From Chersky-840 sp035532735 (GTDB lineage: Bacteria; Actinomycetota; Acidimicrobiia; Acidimicrobiales; UBA8190): a stretch of 26,991 bases of DNA. The notes below the pieces were generated by a model. That model was not told the DNA's origin. It made no database searches and saw nothing but the letters and a program-made list of their open reading frames with translations. A program made the position numbers and the translations under genes. The stretch covers positions 1 to 26,991 of the forward strand of contig DATKQM010000025.1 of assembly GCA_035532735.1 (NCBI GenBank), given 5' to 3'. Shown here in pieces: positions 7,872 through 15,014 of the stretch; the first letter of the stretch is position 1; each line of letters begins with the position of its first letter.

Positions 7872-7877
7872 TATCCT
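7872..7877 (+). promoter_or_regulatory. Possible -10 box of the CYTH-CHAD gene
   Basis: TATCCT here is the same hexamer found before pheA (25911) and before the tRNA gene (26891). It would give a 5' leader of about 70 nt before the ATG at 7953. No convincing -35 is visible. Confidence 0.3.
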
Positions 7878-7952
7878 CGCCGCAGTGTCAGCCCTGTGGT
7901 CTTCATCCGGTCGGATCGTGGTCTTGGCGCTCGCGCTGTCGGAGGTCTCCTG

Positions 7953-10040
7953 ATGGCAAAGGCCAACACACCGAAAGACGTCGAGGTGGAGTGGCAGTTC
8001 GATGCGCTCGACCTTCGACCCGCGGAGCGGTGGTTCTCCGCACTTTCCGGGGACTCCGTTGCCCATTCAATGACACACAGTGCACCGGAGGTGGTGCTGT
8101 CTGCGGTCAGGGCGACTCCCAGACCCGCCGAGCGGCTTGTGGATACATACTTCGACACCGCTGACTGGCGGATCGGACGGTCTGGTCACGTCTTGCGCGT
8201 ACGTCAGCGCGGTGGGCGCGCTGAAGCGACGCTCAAGGGATTAGCCCAATCGACCGGCGGTCTGCGCCGACGACTCGAAGTCACCGAACCGCTTCCCGCC
8301 GACGGCGTGGCCGCACTCGGGATCCAGGGGCCGGTGGGCTGGCGCCTTCGTGCTCTGGTCGGCAAGCGTCCGCTGCAGGCGATCCTCGAGGTCCGAACCA
8401 GGCGACGGCCCTACGATCTGCAACTCTCGGAAGAGACAGTGGCTGAGGCCGCGCTCGACGAAACCACCATCGTGGTGGGCGACGACCTCCAGCCTGTGCG
8501 CCTCCAGAGGGTGGAGGTCGAGGTGGAACCGGCGTGGGTGGAGCGCCTCACTCCCATGGTCGACACCCTGGTGCGTGAATGCGGCCTCCAACCCGCCGCC
8601 CTATCGAAGTTCGAGGCCGGCCTCCTCGCTGCCGGATTGCGGATACCTCCCCCGCCCGATCTGGGCCCGGTGTCGTTCAATCCGAACCCGTCGATCGGCG
8701 AGGTGGCCTTCGCGGTGCTGCGACGAAGCTTCTCCGGCGTGCTCGCCCACGAGACAGGCACCCGACTGGGAGAGGACCCCGAGGAACTCCATGACATGCG
8801 GGTCGCCACCCGAAGGACGCGGGCGGCGCTGTCACTGTTCGAGGACGTCCTCCCTGTGCGGGGGCGCCACGTGCGAACCGAGCTGGGATGGTTGGCCGAT
8901 GCGCTGGGGACGGTGCGCGACCTCGACGTGCAGCTCGAACGCGTCGAGGAGTGGACCAGCGACGTCGTCGACGAGGACCGCGCTGCCCTCACCGACCTGG
9001 CGGCACTGCTCAGCCGCCAACGCCAAGAAGCCCGGCGGACGCTGCTGGCGTGCCTGGACTCCGCCCGCTACGAACGACTGGCCGCCGGGTTCACCGTCAT
9101 GCTGCGCCAGGGGCCGTCACGACGATCGCCTGCCGCCCGGGCCACGGCGGCGTCCGTGGTCCCCGGTCTGATCGCGGCCCGGCACCGGTCGGCGACCAAG
9201 GCGGCTCGGCGGGCGCAGCGCAGCGGTGACGCCGATGACTTCCACAGCACCCGGATTCGGGTGAAGCGGCTTCGCTACGCCCTCGAGTTCGTGTCGGAGA
9301 TCTACGACAAGCGAACGGCAAAGTATGTGCGCCATGTGGTGCGACTCCAGGACGCGCTGGGGCTCATGCAGGACGCCCGTGTGGCCGCGGCCCGGCTCCA
9401 CGACCTGGCCACGGCACAGGGATCGACCCTCTCACCCACCACGGTCTTCGTCATGGGCGGTGTGACCGAGCGCTACCGAAATGAGTCGGAGCGACTCGCC
9501 CGCAAGGTCCCCGGCCTGCTCCACGAGCTGCGCGGCCCGGAGTGGCGACGACTGACCGCGCTCATGGAGCGTCGTCGTCTGGAGCTGGGTGCGGAGTACC
9601 GCTGGCCGGGCTCGGTTGCCCCCACGACCGCCAGGACCTCACCGGCGCCGGACCCCCGATCGTCAACTTCCCCAACACCTGCGCCTTCCCCAACACCTGC
9701 TCGCCGAGTGCCCGATCCTCCGGCGGCCGTCGCGCCGGTCTCTTCGCCGCTGTCCCCTGGGACTTCCCCCGGTCAGGCACCGGTCTCCGGCCCCGAGCCC
9801 CCGACACCCGAGCCCCAGACGCCGGACCCCCTGACGCCCGAACCCCAGAAGACGGCGTTGACGAACCCGGATCCGGGGGCGTCGCACCCAGCCGCGAACC
9901 GTCCCGGTCCCGATCGGCTGGTGCCGACGCCCGGGCCGTCAGAAGTGGTGCAGGTGCCCGAAGAGGCACCCGATCAGCGAGTGCACCAGGCAGTTCGCCC
10001 ATCGAGCAACGGAGAGAGTCCCCACCCCGACGGGCCCTGA
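7953..10040 (+). CDS. CYTH-CHAD domain protein with proline-rich tail
   Basis: The start is ATG 7953, with GGAGGT 6 nt upstream; the frame is open further upstream but without support. The protein has 695 residues. Residues ~8-215 are a CYTH (triphosphate tunnel) domain with YFDT, HVLRVR and ATLKG. The usual ExExK signature reads EVEWQ (11-15), so its lysine is replaced. Residues ~240-560 are a CHAD helical domain carrying both histidine motifs, LHDMRVATRRTRAAL and FHSTRIRVKRLRYAL. CHAD domains bind inorganic polyphosphate and CYTH domains bind or hydrolyse triphosphate groups, so a role at polyphosphate granules or in polyphosphate turnover is likely. Residues ~575-695 are low-complexity Pro/Ser/Thr-rich sequence with TPEPQ-type repeats, probably disordered. 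The protein lies divergent from the exported gene at 5595 and has no operon partner. Confidence 0.88.
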   Translation: MAKANTPKDVEVEWQFDALDLRPAERWFSALSGDSVAHSMTHSAPEVVLSAVRATPRPAERLVDTYFDTADWRIGRSGHVLRVRQRGGRAEATLKGLAQSTGGLRRRLEVTEPLPADGVAALGIQGPVGWRLRALVGKRPLQAILEVRTRRRPYDLQLSEETVAEAALDETTIVVGDDLQPVRLQRVEVEVEPAWVERLTPMVDTLVRECGLQPAALSKFEAGLLAAGLRIPPPPDLGPVSFNPNPSIGEVAFAVLRRSFSGVLAHETGTRLGEDPEELHDMRVATRRTRAALSLFEDVLPVRGRHVRTELGWLADALGTVRDLDVQLERVEEWTSDVVDEDRAALTDLAALLSRQRQEARRTLLACLDSARYERLAAGFTVMLRQGPSRRSPAARATAASVVPGLIAARHRSATKAARRAQRSGDADDFHSTRIRVKRLRYALEFVSEIYDKRTAKYVRHVVRLQDALGLMQDARVAAARLHDLATAQGSTLSPTTVFVMGGVTERYRNESERLARKVPGLLHELRGPEWRRLTALMERRRLELGAEYRWPGSVAPTTARTSPAPDPRSSTSPTPAPSPTPARRVPDPPAAVAPVSSPLSPGTSPGQAPVSGPEPPTPEPQTPDPLTPEPQKTALTNPDPGASHPAANRPGPDRLVPTPGPSEVVQVPEEAPDQRVHQAVRPSSNGESPHPDGP

Positions 10041-10076
10041 TCCCAGGTTCGCTACCGCTCGAAGGAAAAGCAGTCC

Positions 10077-10188
10077 GGCGGGCGATGGGTGGCGACCGGG
10101 CGCGGGGGAAAGCGCTCCCACCTTGAGGGGGGGAGGGAAGTGAGAGCGCGCCGCGGGTGGCCTTCCCGGTCGCCGCCCATCGCCCGCC
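10077..10188. repeat. 112-nt nested inverted repeat, candidate structured RNA or terminator
   Basis: The arms 10077-10100 and 10165-10188 are complementary at 23 of 24 positions; the single mismatch becomes a G-U pair in a plus-strand transcript. Inside, 10101-10105 pairs with 10151-10155, and 10112-10117 with 10144-10149, continuing as CAC/GTG and TT/AA after one mismatch and one bulge. It begins 36 nt after the CYTH-CHAD stop. It may be a very long terminator, a stable 3' RNA element or a small non-autonomous repeat. I could not recognise it as a known RNA family. Confidence 0.65.
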
Positions 10189-10424
10189 ATGGCATCTGCA
10201 CGAACATGACGGTATGTGACCCCGATGAACGGGACGCGACGAACGCGGGACGCGAGGGCGAAATCTCGATGACAGCTCCGCGACGACGACGCGCCCGTGC
10301 TGGGAGAACCCAGAATCAAATTTCGCCTCACGTTCACGTTGACGTGACGAGGCGGAAACACCCGCTTCGTACCATGACTCGAGCGCCGGCCCCGTCGGGA
10401 CGGACAGGACGCGACAAGGAGGCG
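10189..10424 (+). promoter_or_regulatory. Intergenic stretch with palindromes upstream of the 55-residue protein
   Basis: This is the second part of a 384-bp gap (10041-10424) with no convincing gene. It contains an imperfect palindrome at 10321-10357, whose arms carry TTTCGCCT-CACGT and ACGTGACGAGGCGGAAA around TCACGTTG. An 8-bp inverted pair, GGCGAAAT at 10257 and ATTTCGCC at 10320, shares part of it, and there is a 4-bp hairpin at 10301-10312. The arrangement looks like an operator for a dimeric regulator of the small gene downstream. The regulator cannot be named. Confidence 0.4.
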
Positions 10425-10592
10425 ATGATGCGAGCGGTGATGCGAAGCATGATCGACAAGGCCCGCCGGCTCACCGGGACGGGCGCGGTGCACAACGCCT
10501 ATCTGGAGGTCGAAGGCACTTCCCGCTCTGTGATCGAGATCGACCGCCAGCTGAAGGAGGTGTGCGACCCCTCACCACGGCGAGCGGCCTGA
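10425..10592 (+). CDS. Small basic protein of unknown function
   Basis: AAGGAGG at 10416-10422 is followed by two consecutive ATG codons (10425 and 10428). The second has the better 5-nt spacing, giving 54 residues, or 55 from the first. The protein opens with a short amphipathic Met/Arg-rich helix (MRAVMRSMIDKARRL) and has a middle part LEVEGTSRSVIEIDRQLKEV with alternating hydrophobic positions. No membrane segment, export signal or known motif is visible. The strong ribosome-binding site and the palindrome upstream argue that it is real. It ends 29 nt before the stop of the convergent iron permease. I do not recognise the family. Confidence 0.55.
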   Translation: MMRAVMRSMIDKARRLTGTGAVHNAYLEVEGTSRSVIEIDRQLKEVCDPSPRRAA

Positions 10593-10621
10593 ACCCTACG
10601 AGATCTGGCCCGATCCCTTGC

Positions 10622-11470
10622 TCAGACAGGCCGGGGGTCTTTGGTTTCGGTGGGCTCGGGCGTGGGTTGGCGGTGCCAAAGACCCAGGAAGGCGGTAACC
10701 GCCGCTGTGGCGTAGAGCACCCACACGGCGATCTCGAGGGGTGTCGGCCTGCTCACATATCCAAAGAAGCTGTGGAAGACGTCTCCGAAGGCGCTGTCCT
10801 CGGACAACAGCCGGCCAGAGTCCCACAGTGGTCGGGTGAAGATCGGAAGCCACCCCAACCCCTGGAGGTTGTCGACGACGTCGACGAGCAACCCGGCTGC
10901 AAACACGATGAGTAACGCTCCGACGACCCTGAAGAACACGGCCACGTTGACCCGCTTGCCGAGCCGGTACATGGCGAAGGCACAACCGAGCGCGAGCACG
11001 AGGCCCACCAGCGCACCGAGCGCGGCGCCCTTGGCCGAGGTCGAGAAGATAATGGCGAGGGTGAAGACCACGGTCTCGAGGCCTTCCCGACCCACGGCCT
11101 GGAAGGCCAGGAAGAACAGGCCCCGCCGTGCGCCCGAGCTTAGGGCCTCATCGGTCCTCTCCCTGAGCTCAGCGGTGAAAGTCCGGGCGTGGTTCCGCAT
11201 CCAGAAGGTCATATAGGTGAGCACGATCGCGGCCAGCAAGTAGGTAACCGTCTCGAAGATCGTCTGGGCCCTCGTGCCGTTCCAGTCGCGGATCGTGTAG
11301 TAGATACCGACCCCTCCGACGCTCGCCAGCACCAGGGCGCACGCCACGCCACTGAGGACGTCCACGAAGTGCCGGCGCTGGCCGATGCGGTCGAGATAGG
11401 CGAGCAGGATTGCGACGATCATGCTCGCCTCGATCCCCTCCCGGAGGAAGATGACGAGAGTGGCGACCAC
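10622..11470 (-). CDS. FTR1-family iron permease
   Basis: A 282-residue membrane protein from GTG 11470, with AGGGGG 5 nt upstream. It carries the two Arg-Glu-Gly-X-Glu iron-transfer motifs of the FTR1/EfeU family: REGIE near the N-terminus (10-14) and REGLE at 128-132. About seven hydrophobic segments are visible, the family's usual number. FTR1-type permeases import iron across the cytoplasmic membrane, in bacteria usually with EfeO/EfeB-type partners. None is next to it here, so it is either a stand-alone permease or its partners lie elsewhere. It is divergent from a DtxR-family regulator, and a DtxR-like box overlaps its promoter, which supports iron-repressed expression. Confidence 0.88.
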   Translation of the reverse strand: MVATLVIFLREGIEASMIVAILLAYLDRIGQRRHFVDVLSGVACALVLASVGGVGIYYTIRDWNGTRAQTIFETVTYLLAAIVLTYMTFWMRNHARTFTAELRERTDEALSSGARRGLFFLAFQAVGREGLETVVFTLAIIFSTSAKGAALGALVGLVLALGCAFAMYRLGKRVNVAVFFRVVGALLIVFAAGLLVDVVDNLQGLGWLPIFTRPLWDSGRLLSEDSAFGDVFHSFFGYVSRPTPLEIAVWVLYATAAVTAFLGLWHRQPTPEPTETKDPRPV

Positions 11471-11560
11471 CTATGCCCCCTGGCCGCCGAGGCGCGAACC
11501 GGTCCGGTTGTTCGGCCTTGAGGCCGGCGGCCGACTCGGGCGCTCGAACGTCACAACGCG

Positions 11561-11590
11561 ATGTTAGGTCACCCTAAAAGTGTATTCCAA
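11561..11590 (-). promoter_or_regulatory. Promoter of the iron permease
   Basis: On the minus strand TTGGAA (11590-11585) and TAACAT (11566-11561) are separated by 18 nt, close to a canonical -35/-10 pair. It lies about 90 nt before the GTG start of the permease. Confidence 0.55.
11564..11577. promoter_or_regulatory. DtxR/IdeR-like operator
   Basis: TTAGGTCACCCTAA has 5-bp palindromic arms (TTAGG/CCTAA) and resembles the left and central part of the DtxR/IdeR consensus that begins TTAGGTTAG. It covers the -10 and part of the spacer of the permease promoter, so a bound repressor would block it. The divergent DtxR-family gene begins 64 nt away, which allows autoregulation. Confidence 0.6.
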
Positions 11591-11628
11591 CAGGCCCTGC
11601 GGGCCGGAGAGGCCGGAACCGACCCGGG

Positions 11629-11634
11629 TAGGCT
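11629..11634 (+). promoter_or_regulatory. -10 box of the DtxR-family gene, probably leaderless
   Basis: TAGGCT ends 6 nt before the GTG start codon, where transcription would be expected to begin at or next to the codon. No Shine-Dalgarno sequence is placed for this start. Confidence 0.45.
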
Positions 11635-11640
11635 CCAGCC

Positions 11641-12309
11641 GTGACCGACGGATTCCACCCCCCGGTGGAGGAGTACCTCGAGACGATCCAGTCCCTCACC
11701 GAAGAGGGGACGACCGTGATCCAGGCACGCATCGCACAGCGCCTGGGGCGTTCGGCGCCTTCGGTGTCGGAGATGCTCGACCGCCTCACCGCGGACGGCT
11801 ACATCCAGCGCTCGGGCCGGACCATCGGCCTCACCGAACAGGGCCGTGTCCTGGCCGACAGCGTGATCCGCAAACACCGCCTCGCCGAGAGGCTCCTCGT
11901 CGACGTCATCGGCCTCCCCTGGCACAAGGCCCATCTCGAAGCGGGCCGATGGGAACACGTCATCTCCGACGAGGTCGAGGCACGGTTGGTCGAGCTCCTG
12001 GGCAATCCGACCACGTGTCCGCACGGCAACCCCATACCGGGAGCGACGGGAGCCGCAGCCCACACCACAAGCCGGCTCAGCCTGGCCGACATCGAGCCCG
12101 GGGAGACCGTGCGGCTCGAACGCATCACCGAAGAGGTGGAGCTGGACATGGCCTCGCTCGAGTACCTCGACGAACACGGGCTCATCCCGGGCCGCTCGGC
12201 GCGGGTGGCGTACCGGGCGCCCGACGGGACTCTCACCCTCGACGTCGACGGTTCGACGATGGTCCTCGGGCCGGCGATCTGCCAGCAGATGTTCGTGGCG
12301 GCTGTCTGA
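11641..12309 (+). CDS. DtxR-family metal-dependent transcriptional regulator
   Basis: A 222-residue protein from GTG 11641. It has the usual three parts: an N-terminal winged helix (ARIAQRLGRSAPSVSEMLDRL is the recognition region), a dimerisation/metal domain with RKHRLAERLL and WEHVISDEVE, and a C-terminal SH3-like domain after GNPIPG. The family binds Fe2+ or Mn2+ and represses metal-uptake genes. The ligand set is unusual: the DtxR Cys102 position is Gly (EAGRWEH), the Met10 position is Glu, and the DtxR Arg13 position is also Glu (VEEYLET). The last two resemble the acidic Asp8/Glu11 pair of MntR. It probably controls the divergent FTR1 permease through the box at 11564. The family call is firm; the metal is uncertain. 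Confidence 0.9.
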   Translation: MTDGFHPPVEEYLETIQSLTEEGTTVIQARIAQRLGRSAPSVSEMLDRLTADGYIQRSGRTIGLTEQGRVLADSVIRKHRLAERLLVDVIGLPWHKAHLEAGRWEHVISDEVEARLVELLGNPTTCPHGNPIPGATGAAAHTTSRLSLADIEPGETVRLERITEEVELDMASLEYLDEHGLIPGRSARVAYRAPDGTLTLDVDGSTMVLGPAICQQMFVAAV

Positions 12310-12315
12310 GGGGAA

Positions 12316-13380
12316 ATGCCGCAGGCGAGGGGTAGGGTCACACGCGTGGACGACACCCCGTCATCCTCATCCCCTCGGCTCCGAAACCTCTCGGTCTGGC
12401 CCAACGAGCTGGTCGCAGTGTTCGAACGATCCATCACCGTCGAGTACGCCAGCCTCACGCGCTCGGGACGACCGGTCACCGTGCCGACCACGCCATACCT
12501 CGGTGGCGACGGGCTGACCATCGATGTGTCGACCGGTCTTACCTACCCCGCCAAAGCCGAGCGGGCACGGCGAGACCCGCGCGTGTGTCTGTTGTTCGCC
12601 GACCCGGTCGGGTCGGGGCTGACTGACCCACCCGTCGTTCTCGTCCAGGGCCTGGCCACGGTGCGCGACGCGGACCTCCAGGCCAACACCGATCGCTACG
12701 TGCGCGTGAGCATGGAGAAACTCCCCGACGCCACCAAAGGCCAACCTCGGTTCATTCTTCGCCGCTTGGCCTGGTACTACGCGCGTATCTGGATCGCGGT
12801 CACACCCCTGCACATGCGGTGGTGGTCGGGGCGAGACCTCAACGAAGCACCCCGGGTGTGGAATGCACCCGAGGGAACCGCGGCGCCCCTCTCGGATCCC
12901 GCCCCGAGTGGATCACAGCCTGCGGCATGGCTGGCCCCTCCCTCTTCCTGGCGCGCCGCCGCGCAGGATGCAGACCGGTTGTCGACACACGACCTTACCG
13001 CCGTCGACGTCAACGGGTTCCCACTGTGTCTCCCCGTCGCCCGCACCGAACTCGTCGACGACGGCTTCCGCCTGATCCTCGGAGGCGGTGCGCCGCTGGT
13101 CGCGACAGGGTCGGCATGTCTCACCATGCACTCGCATGCCGAACGGTTCACGGGCCAGGAGAATCGGACGATCATCGGCACCGTCCAGAGCTCTGCCGAT
13201 TCCGGCGAAGTCCGGTTCCGCGCCGAGCGTGCACTGGCGGACTGGAGCCTGGCCGGGGGCCGCCCCCGCATGGCCCTGTCGTTCCTGACCAAGGGGCGTC
13301 ACCTCGCCCCGAGGCTTGCCACCGAGTCACAGCGCCGCTGTCAGCCCGTGCCCAGCGTTCGACTGCCCGACGGGCCCTGA
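12316..13380 (+). CDS. PPOX-fold (split beta-barrel flavin-binding) family protein
   Basis: 354 residues from ATG 12316, or 344 from GTG 12346, which sits 7 nt after a TAGGGT box. The ATG has GAGGGG only 2 nt upstream, so the GTG may be the true start. Residues ~25-150 resemble the pyridoxamine-phosphate-oxidase-like split barrel (EYASLTRSGRPVTVPTTPYL, then a KAERARRDPRVCLLF segment typical of the fold). The second half (from LSTHDLTAVDVNGFP) appears to be a diverged second barrel, so one chain may form the unit that is usually a dimer. Members bind FMN, F420 or haem; which applies here is not clear. It follows the DtxR-family gene by only 6 nt, so co-transcription is possible. The function is open. 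Confidence 0.65.
   Translation: MPQARGRVTRVDDTPSSSSPRLRNLSVWPNELVAVFERSITVEYASLTRSGRPVTVPTTPYLGGDGLTIDVSTGLTYPAKAERARRDPRVCLLFADPVGSGLTDPPVVLVQGLATVRDADLQANTDRYVRVSMEKLPDATKGQPRFILRRLAWYYARIWIAVTPLHMRWWSGRDLNEAPRVWNAPEGTAAPLSDPAPSGSQPAAWLAPPSSWRAAAQDADRLSTHDLTAVDVNGFPLCLPVARTELVDDGFRLILGGGAPLVATGSACLTMHSHAERFTGQENRTIIGTVQSSADSGEVRFRAERALADWSLAGGRPRMALSFLTKGRHLAPRLATESQRRCQPVPSVRLPDGP
12333..12338 (+). promoter_or_regulatory. -10 box consistent with a leaderless start at GTG 12346
   Basis: TAGGGT is followed after 7 nt by an in-frame GTG at 12346. If used, the PPOX-fold gene starts there rather than at the ATG at 12316. Confidence 0.4.
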
Positions 13381-13382
13381 GC

Positions 13383-13404
13383 GACCCGATCACGCGGTCG
13401 GGTC
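13383..13404. terminator. Bidirectional terminator between convergent genes
   Basis: GACCCGA at 13383-13389 pairs perfectly with TCGGGTC at 13398-13404 around an 8-nt loop. It fills the 22-nt gap between the PPOX-fold gene and the convergent sulfatase and touches the sulfatase stop codon. Confidence 0.6.
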
Positions 13405-14968
13405 AAGGGGCCGAGATCATCTCGCGTTCCTCGTAGTGGCGGAGGCGCTCGAACAAGTCTCGAAGCTCGGCGCGCCGGGCCCGGTCATTGGCCAGGTTGA
13501 CGAGCTCGAGGGGGTCCGTGCGGTGGTCGTACCACTCGTGGTCCTGGTCGTCGAAGTCGCAGCCGACGTCGAAGAGCTTGTTACCGGGGTCTCTTCCCCA
13601 CAGACCGCTCGAGGGCTTGCCGCCACCCACGCCGTAGTACCGCGCGTACTTCGTCTGCCCGTCGAAGAACCCGCGCAGTGCGTACCGGACCTGGTTCAGG
13701 TTCCGGGTCTGCGCCGAGTCCTGCGCGAACAGCACGTGGTCACGCACCGAGGTGTCGGGCGCGGCGAGCACCGACGAGAAGTCGATGCCCTGGAACCCGA
13801 GGCCGTCTCCTGTCGTTCCTTCGGCGGCACCAGGGTCGACGCCCGCCAGGGCGCAGATGGTGGCGGCCAGGTCGACGTGGGTGGCGAGGGCGTCTGTGGT
13901 CGAGCCCGGGGCCGTGACACCGGGCACACGCATGTACAGGGGCACCCGCATGATCTCGTCGTAGACGAAAGGGCCTTTGGACCGCAGACCATGTGATCCG
14001 CACATATCGCCGTGATCCGAGGTGAAGATCACCACGGTGTCATCCCACTCCCCGGTGTCCTCGAGCGCGCCCAGCACCGTCCCCAAGCTCTCATCGGCGA
14101 GCCGCTGGAGCTCCACGTAGTAGTCGAGGTGCCGTAGCCAGGCTCTGGTGTCGGCGGGGTCGATGTACCCCCACAACCCGTGCTGCTGGTCCCAACGCCA
14201 CTGGCGATGGGCTTCGGGCTTGGTGTGCAGGTCGTCGTGGAAGTTGGCGGGAAGGTCCTCGACCACTTCGTCGTAATCCTTGCGGTAGACCGGAAGCGCG
14301 TCGTCGTCCTTCCAGGCCGCCGCATCGAGGACCCGCCGCACCGACGCCACGTCCTCAGGATGGCGCTCCTCGTAGCCGGGTTGGTCGATCGGGAACCACA
14401 TGACGTCGTGCGGGTTCACGAGCGCCACGGTCAAGAACCAGGGCTCCGGCGCGCTCCCGGGTTGCGGTCGGGCATTGGAGTTGATCCACTGCGCGGCGTT
14501 GGAGGCGATGATGGGATCGAAGTGGACGCCGGTACCGGCCCACCCCATGAAATGGCGGTCGTTGCCGTCCCAGTCCGAGAACCCGTACGCCTCCATGTCG
14601 GGGTGCTCGGACTGCGACAGGTGCCATTTCCCGATGTATGAGGACCGGTAGCCGGCGCCGCGCAACAGCGAGCCCAACGTGGCCATGGAGGGGTCGAGCT
14701 CCTTGTGCTCGGGCATGATCACGTTGTCGATCACGCCGTGGCCGGGGAGGTACCGGCCGGTGAGGAGGCTGGCGCGGCTCGGCGAGCACGGTGAGGAGTG
14801 TGTGAAGTACCGGGTGAACTCGATGCCCTCGGCCATGAGGCGCTCGCGCCACGGCAAGCGGACCGACGCAGGCAACCAGCTGCGCTGACGCTCCTGGTCG
14901 GATACCACGAGAAGGATGTTGGGGCGCCGCGCCGTGCCGGGGGCGCGTTCGGTCGGCGTCTGGGCCAC
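13403..14968 (-). CDS. Type I sulfatase (cysteine-type)
   Basis: A 521-residue protein from GTG 14968, with AAGGTG upstream. Alkaline-phosphatase-fold sulfatase: the metal-binding start PNILLVVSDQ (D24), the signature CSPSRASLLTGR with Cys61 as the residue to be converted to formylglycine, GKWHLS, and TSDHGDMCGSHG near the C-terminal half. It should hydrolyse a sulfate ester after maturation by a formylglycine-generating enzyme, none of which is encoded in this window. No signal peptide is visible, so it is probably cytoplasmic or exported in another way. The substrate cannot be read from sequence; arylsulfatase, choline-sulfatase-like or glycan sulfatase activity are all possible. It is divergent from the cation diffusion facilitator with only 46 nt between them. 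Confidence 0.88.
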   Translation of the reverse strand: MAQTPTERAPGTARRPNILLVVSDQERQRSWLPASVRLPWRERLMAEGIEFTRYFTHSSPCSPSRASLLTGRYLPGHGVIDNVIMPEHKELDPSMATLGSLLRGAGYRSSYIGKWHLSQSEHPDMEAYGFSDWDGNDRHFMGWAGTGVHFDPIIASNAAQWINSNARPQPGSAPEPWFLTVALVNPHDVMWFPIDQPGYEERHPEDVASVRRVLDAAAWKDDDALPVYRKDYDEVVEDLPANFHDDLHTKPEAHRQWRWDQQHGLWGYIDPADTRAWLRHLDYYVELQRLADESLGTVLGALEDTGEWDDTVVIFTSDHGDMCGSHGLRSKGPFVYDEIMRVPLYMRVPGVTAPGSTTDALATHVDLAATICALAGVDPGAAEGTTGDGLGFQGIDFSSVLAAPDTSVRDHVLFAQDSAQTRNLNQVRYALRGFFDGQTKYARYYGVGGGKPSSGLWGRDPGNKLFDVGCDFDDQDHEWYDHRTDPLELVNLANDRARRAELRDLFERLRHYEEREMISAP

Positions 14969-14977
14969 CGTCGCACC

Positions 14978-14989
14978 TTAGGCTAGGCC
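14978..14989. promoter_or_regulatory. Shared -10 region of the divergent sulfatase and CDF genes
   Basis: TAGGCT on the plus strand (14979-14984) and TAGCCT on the minus strand (14985-14980) overlap, so the two divergent promoters would compete for RNA polymerase. The surrounding TTAGGCTAGGCC also matches 10 of 12 bases of the first part of the IdeR consensus, but the second half of that box is missing. Confidence 0.35.
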
Positions 14990-15014
14990 CGACCCCGGTC
15001 GGCAAGGAGGTGGC

